From assembly GCF_011386835.1 (NCBI RefSeq), contig NC_088795.1, positions 115,585,434 through 115,649,433 of the forward strand: a DNA stretch of 64,000 nucleotides, read 5' to 3'. The notes under the pieces are model-generated. The model saw only the letters and a list, made by a program, of their open reading frames with translations, was not told the DNA's origin and did no database searches. The stretch is from Chrysemys picta bellii (Eukaryota > Chordata > Testudines > Emydidae). The translations under genes were made by a program, and so were the position numbers. Below, one piece after another: positions 48,053 through 59,212 of the stretch; the first letter of the stretch is position 1, and every line of letters begins with the position of its first letter.

Positions 48053-49987
48053 AGTTAACTTCCCACATTAGATCAAGTGGACAAAGTAAAAATAGAGAAT
48101 GCACACAAACTCTTTTGTCACTTCTCTCTCTTGGATCACCTGAAATAGTTTTTCATTAGATCAGTCAGCTTTTTAATAATCTGTATTTAACAATTGCTTC
48201 ATTGAAAAGTGTCAAGTCAAATAGACTGTGCTGTACGTAAGTGCTACATACTGAGCACCACGTTTAATAATTTATCAAAGGCTCTGTCTCATTATTAATG
48301 GTATTTTGGTTATAAAAGGTTGTTCTTTTGGATTTTCAGATGCAGTTTATTGCTGGATAAATCTTGATTTTGTAGATATCTTTTTTTCTGGGAAACAACT
48401 GGCTTATTTTGGAAGGAAGAAACCTGAATTTTTAATAACAGAATGTTAAATACACATGCTCCGGCCTTGCGGCCATTTTGGAAATACTAATGACTGAGGA
48501 CACAGCTAAAGTCAGAGCACCCAGACAGTATGGGTGACTAGAACAGGAGCCAAAGTTTTTAAGAACTCCTGCACCAGCCATTCTGAGCTTTGAAATGCCC
48601 CTTGTGAATCCAAACCAGAGCACTCAGATTCCCAGCTTGACCTCTGAAAATTTCCCTGCATGTAATTTATTCAAGGTCACACAATGAGTTTGTGGCAAAA
48701 CTGGGAACTAAACCTAATTCCCTGCCAACACTTCCTTCCCATAACCAGCAATAGTCCATCCAGAAAAAAACAAAACAAAAACCCACCAAGAAGGAGAGTA
48801 AAGCAACCTAGCAAATACAACCTAGACATGAAAATATATTTAAGTGTTAAGTACAGTAGTACAGTACTGCAAGCTACAATATGACCTAGGATATGGTTAT
48901 CCCTCAGTTAACAGTGTGGCAGTTGTGACTATGTACATCAATTGCCTCTGTGCATTGCAAGATCTGGAGAGGTTTTTGAATGCCAATTTATTTTAAAGCT
49001 GTAGCTCTTTAAGCTAATGGTATGGAACAATGTAAAAGGTTTGTCCTATCAAAATAATCATCCTACAGTGTTAGCCATAAGGGCCCTTTTACTAGAATTT
49101 TTGTAAAATGCCCCTCTTTAATTTAAATATATTTGTGGTTATAGTAGCTGATTTATAAGTAGAAAACAGAAGATTATTCTAAAGTTTTATTTATCTTACT
49201 TACACTTTCAAATTTGCTAAATAGAGATAAACCAAATTGATGCGCTAAGATTTCTTTGTTCTGATTAATTTTACGGTAATTCAAAGTGCTTCAGTTTTAA
49301 ATGAATTGTTTGAATACTAAATTATGCAGCTTTATGATCCAGGAGATAAGCAGAACTCTAAAGATGCCTCAGAGACTCGAAAGAGACAGCTTTAGAAGCT
49401 CATTATTGCCGGCACATTTAACATGGTTAAAGTAGGGGAAAATAGCCATTAAGTTAATGTAATAGTTAAACTGCATTAATTTGAAAAACTGCCCATTGAA
49501 ATGCTTATATTGGAAGGTAGGGTTTTTTTTTTAAACTCTGTGGCATTTCTGAATAAGAAAAAAGTTAGACATTTGAAGATTAGTTATTTTCAAGTGATTT
49601 AACACTGTTTTTACACCTGAAGAAATGTTCTGCTTATTTCTCAAATATGTACTAGAGAATCAGTATCTCTTAAAGAAGAAGAGCTGCAGTGTAGTAAGAT
49701 GTTAATTTTGTGGGGGCTGAGAAGAGAATGTTAGGGGAGAAGATTTCAGTGCTGCTAATTCTGAGTTGAGACAAAGGATCAAAATAAACTCCACCTCTAC
49801 ATCCATCCACCAATCCCTTCAATTCATTGTGTCCCTTTTCTCAAGCATTGTTCTTGTCCACATTTCAAAAGGAACATGCCAATAACTGTAACCCTCCCCC
49901 CCCCCCCATGGCACTAAAAACCACCCAAGTAAAGTACCTGAAAAAGGAGAATGGTCTAAGATCCCATGCAGTCTATTAAGACCACAG
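48053..49987. other. Unassigned AT-rich sequence
   Basis: No domain or defined repeat was seen. A C tract lies at about 49897-49908. Confidence 0.45.
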
Positions 49988-50195
49988 GAACTGACATACC
50001 AGATCAGACCCAAAGTCCACCTAGTCCAATATCCTGTCTTTAACAATGGCCAGTACCAGATGCTTCAGAGGAAGGTACAAGAACCCAGCAGTAGACAGAC
50101 GTGGGGTAATCTGGCCAACCTTATTCCCCGCCCAGATCTAAATTTTAAATTTCCCACCTTTTAATTGCATTGAATGAGTCTTACTTCTTGTGCTA
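49988..50195 (-). mobile_element. CR1-type LINE 3' fragment
   Basis: The plus strand reads 'accagatcagacccaaagtc' and 'ccacctagtccaatatcctg', then 'acaatggccagtaccagatg'. This is the 3' UTR motif also seen at 26424-26520. There is no coding part. Confidence 0.7.
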
Positions 50196-52090
50196 TGACC
50201 TCACTGTGCCAATCGATTGACCTGGAGGCACTCAGATACTATGGCAATAGGCACCAGTACAAGACCTATAAATAGGGACCCTATGCACCATACTCTTTCT
50301 TTGCTATTGGAAGGGATCTCCTGGCTGCTGAGAAGGAGACTCTTCTCCTTCATGGTTGCTTTCCTCTTCCACATTATATGGTATCGGGGGAGGGAGGGAG
50401 GGACTCATTATTCCCTGCTGTGCAATCAGGAAGTTTATTCATTCTTCATTTCTCTGTGCGGCTTGTTTTTTCCTCTCCTCTCCCCCTCAACAGTGGTAGG
50501 AGAAGGCTCAACAGCTCCAGTACTTAGTTCTTTATACCAAAGAGCCAAGTGCAGTGTTGAACATTCTACAGCCTCTTTTTGAGAAAGGAGGCCTGGAGCA
50601 ACTCTCAGCTTGCTTAGCACAGCAGTAGTCCTTTGGTACCAATCCATCAGGCCTCTGTGGTTCCATTCTGGTGCCATCAAAAACCAGAGCTACGATGTCA
50701 AACACTGAGTTTCTCAACTTTGCTATGGATAGGTGGAAACTCTAGTTTCCAAGAGTACAGTTTCCAAGGCAACTTCAAAAGAGAATAGGAATTTTTTTCC
50801 CCTTTACTTTTTGAAATATCACAAACCCCAGAGCCTATGAGACCCAAGAGAAGGTGTTAATACTCACAGCAAAGCTACATAATAATTTAAAATTGTCAGA
50901 ACATTCGGAACACCTTATCCATCTTTAACTACACAGTGGTTTAGTTAAGCAGAGTGTAATTATCCAAACTGGAATTCTGCCATTACCCAGGGGTTAACAT
51001 AGCTACATTTGCAAAGTCATGGAAAAGACAAAGCCCTGGAATCTTTAATGAGCACAAGATAAAGCTAAAGTAAATACCTTAACTTTAAATTTCATCCCAA
51101 GGATGACACTTCTAGCAATACCTTGCTCCCATTACCTGGTTCGGTTAGCTCAGGGAAGAGTGCCACCTATTGCTTCACCAGTGCCTCTACCAGTGTCTAC
51201 TGTCTCCCACTGGCTGTCCCTCAACTTGCTTAGGTGGTGAGTAGAATTGTTTGAGAAAAATCAGATTTCTTTTTACAAAACCTTGTCAATTTCTTCCTCC
51301 ATGCTTCTCACTGAAATTCAAAATTTCATCAAAGATTTCTGTCCATCTCTGTATGAAAGATCTGATAATATTTCATGGCATGGTGGGAAGGCTGTAAATT
51401 GCACCAGAAAAAATTTACATTAAAAAAAAACATTTATTTTTCTAGAAACAAGCGTTTCAGTCAAGTGCCTAAGAATTTCCAAAATTAAGAGATTGCTATC
51501 CTGCAATTATCCACGGGGAATGCTTCCAAGGAAAGGGGGACTCTGACATTTCCAGATGGTTTGTGTGATGCTTGAATGTCAGCTAAATAATCCAATGTGA
51601 TTAATCAAATAAAGAGGAGTACAGAGTAAAGTGGAGGGCCAGAAGCAGCTCAAGTATTTTGGAATCTGCGTTATCTCTGAATTCTTCGAGGACTGCCTTA
51701 ACGATTCGCTCATTTTGTTTTTTCATAATATGTCAAAAATCTAGACTGCCTTCAGGAACTTTAACACTGTACAAATATAACTGAATTCAGACAAAGACTG
51801 ACACATGTATCTTGCTGCTCTACACTTTCCCCACCTAAAGAGAAGAAAGAGACACACACTTAATTAGTTCAAGTAGCTGTACTATATTCTGCAACATAGT
51901 GATACATTTCAATATGTCTAACAGGAAACCTGTAAGATCTCTAACAATCAGTTACATTTAAATTTGAGTTACTGGAAGTATTGTTATAATGCAACTGTAA
52001 TCTACAACTGGAAGACTGGAGTAATATCGTGGATTACTGTGAATATAATCCTATATAATAACACAACATTATATAAGCCTCTTTCTCAAG
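50196..52090. other. Unassigned sequence
   Basis: No gene recognised. The 121-aa frame at 50217-50582 overlaps an antisense frame and shows no domain. Positions 51245-51440 resemble the AT-rich repeat of 47092-48052. Confidence 0.4.
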
Positions 52091-52235
52091 TTAAGTACCA
52101 GACACCACAAATGTTGCAAGCTCTTTGGGACACTGACTATTTTTGTTATGTGCACATGTACAATGCCCAGCACAGTGTGGCATCAATGCCTGATTAGGCC
52201 CCATAGATGCTACTGCAGTACAAATATTAATAATG
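52091..52235 (+). repeat. LINE2/CORE-SINE-like 3' tail
   Basis: 'gcaagctctttgggacactg' is followed by 'gtacaatgcccagcacagtg' and ends 'gtacaaatattaataatgat'. It is the same tail type as at 37075-37195. Confidence 0.55.
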
Positions 52236-52505
52236 ATCACTTCATTGATTTCAGTAGGACTGCTTGCACAATATGGGACTTCTTAATGTGAGGAATTGGG
52301 CCCATAATTGTTAGTAAGAATATTGAATTTGTTTATTTTGTGCCACATACTGAAGTGCAAATGGGGTTCTGTGCAACAATAAAAATACAATGGAATAACA
52401 ACAAGATTCCAAAATAGCAATAAAAAGCTGCAAATTCAGAGAATACAACAAAATGCAGATGATTCCTCAGCACCATAACAGATATGAAATTCAAAGGCTG
52501 ACTAA

Positions 52506-52788
52506 GGGCTTGTCTACAGGAAGATTTAGTTTATGGCAAGCTGGAGTGGTGACTCTAGCCCACACTAGCCTGCCATGGTCTAACAGTTAGTATACCCTGC
52601 TGATGCACGTTAACAGTCAGCTAATGAGCTTTGATCTAGTCCTGTTTCAAAGAGGACGATCAAAGTGCTCTAATGAGCTGTTACCATACGTCAGCAGGGT
52701 AAACATGAACAGTTAGACCGCAGCAGGCTATTGAGGGATAGATTCACACCCCATCCTGCCATGGTCTATTTTTCATGTAGACAAGCCC
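52506..52788. mobile_element. Harbinger-type MITE
   Basis: The ends gggcttgtctac and, inverted, gggcttgtctac are identical over 12 bp. The interior is a long imperfect palindrome with 'tagcctgccatggtctaaca' and 'ccctgctgatgcacgttaac'. No flanking duplication is evident (TAA left, GCA right). It is the same family as 55391-55647. Confidence 0.75.
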
Positions 52789-52876
52789 GCAGGCAGCTTC
52801 TCTTTGTAACTCTTCAGGCCATCACTACAAATGCATGCTAACCCGCTAATTTGAAGTGAGTTGATTGTACCACTAA

Positions 52877-53161
52877 GGGTACATCTACACTACAGGGGGG
52901 AGTCGATTTAAGATACGCAAATTCAGCTACGTGAATAGCGTAGCTGAATTCGACGTATTGCAGCCGACTTACCCCGCTGTGAGGACGGCGGCAAAATTGA
53001 CTTCTGCGGCTTCCTGTCGACGGCGCTTACTCCCACCTCCGCTGGTGGAGTAAGAGCGTCGATTCGGGGATCGATTGTCGCGTCCCGACGGGACGCGATA
53101 AATCGATCCCCGAGAGGTCGATTTCTACCCACCGATTCAGGCGGGTAGTGTAGACCTAGCC
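52877..53161. mobile_element. Harbinger MITE with TAA duplication
   Basis: The ends gggtacatctacacta and, inverted, ggctaggtctacacta are Harbinger-type. The exact 3-bp duplication TAA flanks it (52874-52876, 53162-53164). A short hairpin 'attcagctacgtgaatagcg' begins at 52921, and a larger one is near 53085-53105. It is the same family as 29500-29796 but in reverse orientation. Confidence 0.88.
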
Positions 53162-53326
53162 TAAGAGGTGAACCTCTGATTGACACACCAGTGTGGAGTC
53201 TTCCAGTGTCTCAATGGATGTTTGCAGATTCTGCAGCATTCTTTCTGGAAACTGCCAGGTAGCAGATAGAAATCAATGCAGCAACCCACAATCCATCAGA
53301 CTGACTTCCCATGCCATGCTAGTAGA

Positions 53327-53555
53327 AGAGTGGTTCTCAAACTTCATTGCACTGCGACCCCCTCCTGGCAACAAAAATCACTACACGACCCCAGGAAGGG
53401 GGACTGAAGCATGAGCCCACCCGAGCCCCACCTTGGGCAGGGGGGGCAAAGCCTGAGCCCCACCACGCTGGTGGGGGGGCCAAAGCCCGAGGGCTTCAGC
53501 CCTGTGCAGGGAGCCAATAACCAGAGCCCCACCACCCAGGGCTACTTTAATTGAA
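53327..53555. mobile_element. hAT element fragment
   Basis: It starts 'gagtggttctcaaacttcat', the same terminus as the hAT at 38568, and continues 'gcactgcgaccccctcctgg', then C/G-rich 'gccccacc' blocks. The right terminus is missing, so no duplication can be checked. Confidence 0.65.
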
Positions 53556-53622
53556 TTGTCTTGTTAGAACTGACCCCCCCCCCACTTGGTAAGGCAACTC
53601 CCATCTTTTCATATACTGTTAG

Positions 53623-53623
<1 letters not shown>

Positions 53624-53687
<64 letters not shown>
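53624..53687. repeat. (TA)n microsatellite
   Basis: About 60 bp of uninterrupted TA dinucleotides lie directly before the Penelope-like repeat. Confidence 0.95.
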
Positions 53688-53689
53688 TC

Positions 53690-53785
53690 CTACTGTATTT
53701 TTCACTCCATGCATCTGATGAAGTGGGTTTTAGCCCACGAAAGCTTATGCCCAAATAAATGTATTGATTTCTCTGTGAGGGTATT
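53690..53785 (+). mobile_element. Penelope-like repeat, single copy
   Basis: A single plus-strand copy of the hammerhead-bearing repeat, starting just after a (TA)n tract. It reads 'ccatgcatctgatgaagtgg' and later 'gcttatgcccaaataaatgt'. It lacks the 'gttagtc...gtgccac' block that follows in the other copies, so it is truncated. Confidence 0.55.
53709..53765 (+). ncRNA. Hammerhead-ribozyme-like motif (CUGAUGA)
   Basis: CUGAUGA (53715-53721) is the most canonical core box in the window. After one extra A come stem II GUGGG (53723-53727) and CCCAC (53734-53738) around a 6-nt loop, then GAAA (53739-53742). Stem III is very short (loop UUAU, 53745-53748). Its closing base is C where U is expected, which should weaken cleavage. 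AUGCAU just upstream of the core can pair with AUGUAU downstream (53759-53764). Confidence 0.6.
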
Positions 53786-54475
53786 TCTCCATGGGGATAA
53801 ACAGGGAAACGACCTAACAATGTCTCTCCTCTTCTGTGGAGGTATAGTTGATGGGTGTGCCCGTCAGGGAACAGTTACATCATCTTAAGCCTGCAAGCTC
53901 TGAACAATGTGCAAGCAGGTCGAGAGGCTTGTAGGGCCAAATTCTGAGGCGTTCAGTGCCTTTTAACCACTTGTAATCCCTACTGACTTCAGTTAGAGCT
54001 GCCTTCAATGTGTTAAGGATGGGCTGGGGCAATGACCATACAGTGAAGCACTGAGTTATTCTCTTCCTTGAGCATTTTTTGAAAAATACCGACCATAGAA
54101 TTTGTTCTATAGGATCTCCCAGATTTAGTCATTTCTGGCAGGGTGATTAAGCAATGTACAGGTGAGGGGTAAACTCTTTCACAGGCAAAGAAATCACTTC
54201 AACTTTCCCCTATGTAGGGAGGCAAAATATTAACATAGCTCTCCAGAGAATCTCAATTACTATCCCAACAACATTCAAGGGGGGTTGGATCAGGAGTATT
54301 GCTAGGGGTCAACTGTGAAATTCAGATCTGTATCATCCAGGTTTGGGTGTTTGCATGTAGGGTTTTGGTTCTGACTCTCTGAACTGTTAAATTTCAGAGT
54401 AGCAGCCGTGTTAGTCTGTATCCGCAAAAAGAAGAACAGGAGTACTTGTGGCACCTTAGAGACTAACAAATTTAT

Positions 54476-54520
54476 TAGAGTATAAGCTTTCGTGGACTAC
54501 AGCCCACTTCTTCAGATGCT
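54476..54520 (-). ncRNA. Hammerhead-ribozyme-like motif, left half
   Basis: On the minus strand CUGAAGA (54515-54509) fits CUGANGA. A stem II hairpin follows (GUGG/CCAC, extended by a G-U pair), then GAAA (54491-54488) and a stem III block with UUAU loop. The C/A mismatch in stem III should weaken it. Confidence 0.5.
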
Positions 54521-54544
54521 ATACTGCTATATGCATATTGCTAT

Positions 54545-54592
54545 ATGCATCCGAAGAAGTGGGCTGTAGTCCACGAAAGCTTATACTCTAAT
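54545..54592 (+). ncRNA. Decayed hammerhead-like motif, right half
   Basis: The same structure as the left half, but the core box reads CCGAAGA (54551-54557) where CUGANGA is required. GAAA is intact at 54575-54578. The lost U4 should abolish cleavage. Confidence 0.45.
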
Positions 54593-55199
54593 AAATTTGT
54601 TAGTCTCTAAGGTGCCACAAGTACTCCTGTTCTTCTTTGAACTGTTAAAGCAGTTTGCAACCCTCGGTTAAGTCTCAAATGATGTCTCATCCCAGAAAGA
54701 TGGCCACAATTTAATTATAATTTAAAATAACAATCCTTTCCAATTTATTATTTTAAATTATTTATTCAAACTGCCAAATGCTTCTTCCCTTGGAAATTTT
54801 TAAGGTGATATTCTGCCCTTTTCCATGCATGTAACTCTCATTATGGTTCTCTGTTGGCCACAACAAAATTAGTGCAGTTTCCTGTAAATGTGTCTGCAAA
54901 ATATCATTACATTATTTAAATTTTACAACCAATTAGCCTGGGATATGGTGTGAGTGCTTTTAGGATATGGAAGAAAAGCATCCTGGCCATTGATTTTTAA
55001 TTGAAAATAGGTTTCTGTAACTTGACTCCAAACTTCTTCTGCTTGTTTTTAAAAGGATTTTTATATTCGACAGCAGGTGTCTAGATGATATTGGTTGTAT
55101 CAGTTCTCTTGTGCCAAGACATTCTGCTATGAACACAGTACATACAGTGGGCCGAATTAAGACATGGAGTAAGCAGATGCAATTCCACTTTAGTTGAAG

Positions 55200-55860
55200 G
55201 ATGATCTTATGGTTAAGGCACTAGGCTAGGATTCAGAAGACTTGAGTTTAATTCCTGGCTCTGCCACAGACTTCTTGTCTGACCTTAAGCAAGTCACTGA
55301 GGGTCAGATTTTCAGAAGTACTTAGCACCCAGCAGGTATCCAATGGTTTCTGAGTACTCAGCGTCCTTGAAAATTTGGCTTCTTCAGTAAGGGGGTGTCT
55401 ACACAACTTTTAGTTTGCAATAAGTTGGGGTGTGACTCTCCCTCACACTAGCCTGCTACAGACTAAATGTCTGTGTGAACCCCCTGCTGACATTCATTAG
55501 CCCATTTCAAAGAGGACTAGGTCAAAGTGCATTGACTGTTAATGAACATCAGCAGGGTTCACATGGACAGTTAGTCCAAGGCAGGCTAGCATGGAGTAGA
55601 TTCACACCCCTGCTTACCGCAAAGTAATTGTTAGTGTAGAGAAGCCCTTAGTGGCATAAATTGGAGCTGAGTTCTTTTGAAAATATGGCCCAGTTGCGAG
55701 CGCTCAGACCTTTTGAACATTTGATGCTTAAGTTCTCTGTTTCTCAATTTCCCATAAGTAAAATGGATAATACTTCCCTACCTCACAAAGATGTTGTGAG
55801 GATAAATTCATTAGTGTGTGTGCGTGATGCTCAGATTCTGTGGTGATGGAGGCTGTATAT
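55200..55860 (+). repeat. MIR-like SINE interrupted by insertions
   Basis: The 5' part (55200-55310) has a tRNA-like head and 'ttaattcctggctctgccac', then 'ccttaagcaagtcactgagg'. The 3' part resumes near 55735 with 'tttctcaatttcccataagt', 'aaaatggataatacttccct' and 'gttgtgaggataaattcatt'. Between them lie a palindromic repeat ('gtcagattttcagaagtact' at 55304, partner near 55675) and the MITE at 55391-55647. Confidence 0.65.
55391..55647. mobile_element. Harbinger-type MITE within a SINE
   Basis: The ends gggggtgtctacac and, inverted, gggcttctctacac are Harbinger-type. The interior 'tagcctgctacagactaaat' and 'ggttcacatggacagttagt' matches the MITE at 52506-52788. Flanks are TAA (left) and TTA (right), not identical. 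Confidence 0.72.
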
Positions 55861-58739
55861 GCACCTACATAATCAGCTAATGTAGTTACACCCTTTTACA
55901 TCAACTTGGCCCATTTTTTCAATCTTTGAAGGACTGGCTCTGACTTGCCTAATTGTTTCAATAAGGTTTGTTTTCCCCAAGGCTGCAGGCTTTTCGGTTT
56001 GTGATATTCAGTTTGTTTGGATCAATGGACTTCATACTTTAAGACGACACACAACACTTTTTTCTCCTTTATTTCACTTCAAACTATTGGCTTTGCTGTT
56101 TGCGTGATTATTCTGTGTAGGGCATCTGAGCAAGACAATTTTTAGTTTGTCTTCTTAATGAGTTTCAGCTTGCATCACAATTGTGTCACAGGAATACTTT
56201 AATTTGGTGCAATTTTCCTCTTTTGTTAGATTTTTTGCTTAGAGAAGGATGAGAACATATAATTGGCCATTGAAATTGTGTGACATTGTAATGGTCTCTA
56301 TAATTTGAACAAAAATGCAACTGTATTTGTACATTGTTGTTACAAAATATAAAGCCCACTTCTCTTTCTAGTCTTTTTTTTTTATTCCAATACATACAGT
56401 ACTACAACAGTCACCCCAAGGGATTGTACTCTGTGTAAACAAAGCTCCGTGTAACCTAGTAGGAAGTTGCCTTTCTATTTACTGACAATGTGGGCTTTGT
56501 TCTTTGCAAGAATATGCACTGCTCTTGATCTCATATGCCAATTTCAGGTTCATTTGGGGAGCCAATAGCATTTAAATATGCCATATCTGTGGTATAATAT
56601 AATGTGTCATTTGCTTCTTTTATATGGAATGCTCTTTTGTTCTAAAAGCATTTCGCTTCACCTTGTCCAGTGCCCACTTCAGGTAACCTTACCCCATTGA
56701 AACACACAGAACTTCATGCTGTGTCAAGTCCTTCTTTGGAGAGTGTCACCATAAAACACACTTCCACTTCCCTTTTTAAGGATTGACAAGAGGTTTGGGC
56801 TTAGATTAATTTCTGGGAGGTCAGATTTATTTCTTGTTCTGAATAAGTATCTTAAATGGACACATTCAGCCTATTAAGATCTCAAATATATGTTCCATTA
56901 AATGTATACATGTACACACACTATGGTATCGTGTTTGCCCCTTTTCATATTTGTTATGGCTTCCTCTTTAAAAAATAAAAGTCTAAAACAAGGAGCAGGT
57001 AGGGCACTGGCATTCATCCACATTTTTACATTGTCTCATCTAGACCTTTTCTCAGCAGGGTTAGACTATATGTGGTAAAAATACCAGTGCCTTGTCTGCA
57101 TTAGTCCTCCTGCCATTATTTCCAGCAATGGTAGTGTCATAGTGTGAGATTTCCCGCAAAATCTCTCCCGGAGAGACAGCCCATGTTAGAACACTTCTTT
57201 GAGTACAGTCTCTGCAATCTGCTGTTAGGCTGTAAAGCAGAGTATCTGAAGGTGTCACTGTCTCTTCGGAACTCGCTGGTATGTTAGACAAAGAAGGTGT
57301 GAATGAACTGGCATAGCCACCAAAAAAAATGACTCTGAATTCCTCATTATGAGATTGGATGACCTTATCTCTAGACCACCACCACCAATGCTCTCTTTCA
57401 GACTCCAGACAAGCCCACCTAGGAGTGTAGGAATGGATTTAAAACCTGATGTTTCCAATCTGAGGAGAGAGAGAACATTTTTGTTGAAAATGAGGGCATT
57501 ATAGTTCCATTATCTGTTGCGATGTAGGAGCCATTCAAACCTGACTCTCTTTAAATTTCACTAGGCATGTCATGTTTTTATTTTAAATCACAGTTTTTCT
57601 TAGGAAAGGTTACAAAAAAGTCACAAGTATCAATGGGATATGTAATGGAAAAGATATGAAATTTGCATTAGCTGTGAGTGATGGGGAGTATCCATCATTT
57701 ACAATATGAGGAAGGTATAATTTTCCAGGAGCAGCTTGTTTCACGTAGAGTATATTGGAATTTGTGGCTGAGCCCTACTCCTCTCCGTACACCAAGTGTG
57801 AGCAGCTGTATGCATTACTATGTCATGCGTGCTCAATATGTTTATGATTGCTCAATAATTTATGAGCTCTGTATATGTCACAACAATTTTCTTTTCTTTC
57901 ATTGCAGCGCTAATAGTTCCCAAGCACACAAACAAAGCATGCCTGCTGAGCTCTGGGGAGTTACTCTGGATTAGAGTGGAAGGAATCTTTCCTACTCAGG
58001 TGATGGAGAGATTACAGAGCTAGAGCTGTGTATTTACTTCTTGCACACCCTCTATAGGAAAGATGTAGAGAGAACAGCTTGTGGAGTGACATTGTGGAAG
58101 GTGAGCCTGCCCTGTCTTTCCTGGACTTCCCCCAAAATCCATTATATGCACCAACATGAAGGGAACCACCACTGTCCTTGTACCGGTTCTTCAAATTCTA
58201 TCCCACATGCTGCAATCAGACTGGTCCTGCAAAAAAACCATCTTCCACATCTGAAGAGGAAAGGATAAGAGCTGTCCCTACATGTCCGTTTCGCAGTCAC
58301 AAAGAGCAACATGTTTGAATGCTGAATTACCTACTCAGAAAAAGCCTGTTTGAGTTGGGGAGGTATTCTGCAGTTTATATCACCATAAACGGCATCATTC
58401 TCCCTCTTCTGCTTTCTTCCTCTTGGGGGACACGGTTGGTATATCAAGCCTATTTTTCAGATACCATTCTTGACAAATGTAGTGTACAGTTATATGGTTA
58501 TTCTTTTATATTAAAACACCCCCCAGAAAACTGATGTTTTTGTTAGTATCCTTCCAGATTGTAATTCATTTACTATATGAAAAATAAAATGGCCGTCTTG
58601 ATTTCATGTCACATTTTCTTCTCCTTTAATGCCTCCATTTTCTTTTATTTTGGGCTAAGGATCAGAGGGTGAAACCCTAGCCCCAGTGAAATCAATGGCA
58701 AAACTTCCATTGACTCACTGGGGCAGTGTGATTCACAGA
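55861..58739. other. Unassigned, one unexplained open frame
   Basis: No repeat family recognised. On the minus strand the frame is open from about 57437 to 57061 (about 125 codons) and preceded by an acceptor-like 'ccattcctacactcctag'. I recognise no domain, and no good splice donor follows. It may well be chance. Confidence 0.4.
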
Positions 58740-59065
58740 ACTATAGCCATAAAGCTTAAGGCTAGAAGGGATCATCTTGTCTGATCTGCTGCTTATCACC
58801 GGCCACCAACCCCACCCAGCACCTGCACACAAAACCCAACAACGGAAACTAGACCACAGCATTACAGCCACAGGCAAAGAACAGCAGGGAGTGAGGTGCA
58901 CCAATGCGCAAGACTTCTGCAATGGCAGGGACATGATTAAGTGAGATATACACAGATAATCCTAACAAGTGACCCACACCCCACATTGCAGAGAGAGGAG
59001 AAAAACCCACAAGGTCACTGTTAATTTGACTCACATAGTAGCGTTCCAATTTGTAATCCATTTAC
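58740..59065 (-). mobile_element. CR1 LINE 3' UTR fragment, reversed
   Basis: The plus strand reads 'taaggctagaagggatcatc' and later 'ttgtaatccatttactaac'. It is the same 3' UTR type as at 38262-38560 but diverged. Confidence 0.65.
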
Positions 59066-59089
59066 TAACAAAAACATCAGTTATCTGGA

Positions 59090-59212
59090 GTTTTTTTTAA
59101 GAACAGGTTAAACACCTATCAGGGATGGTCTAATTATACTTAATCCCACATCAGCATGGAATGATGACTAGACAGTCTCTTGAGGACTCTTCTAGACCTA
59201 TGTTTCTATATA
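59090..59212 (+). mobile_element. CR1 LINE 3' end
   Basis: 'ggttaaacacctatcaggga' is followed by 'ctagacagtctcttgaggac' and ends 'cctatgtttctata'. This is the plus-strand CR1 terminus, facing away from the reversed fragment beside it. Confidence 0.75.

Larger units (their letters stand above)
54392..54637. mobile_element. Inverted Penelope-like pair with 12-bp duplication
   Basis: The left half (minus orientation) and right half (plus orientation) are near-perfect inverted copies around 'ctatatgcat' repeats at about 54518-54550. They share 'gtactcctgttcttctttg', 'gtgccacaagtactcctg' and 'agtccacgaaagcttatact'. The 12-bp sequence tgaactgttaaa occurs at 54380-54391 and 54638-54649, so the pair was inserted as one unit. 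Only the left half has the extra distal block with 'agcagccgtgttagtctgta'. No coding sequence. Confidence 0.72.

Noticed and set aside
53542..53888. Open frames with YIYIYI or similar repeats
   Set aside because: They are translations of the (TA)n microsatellite.
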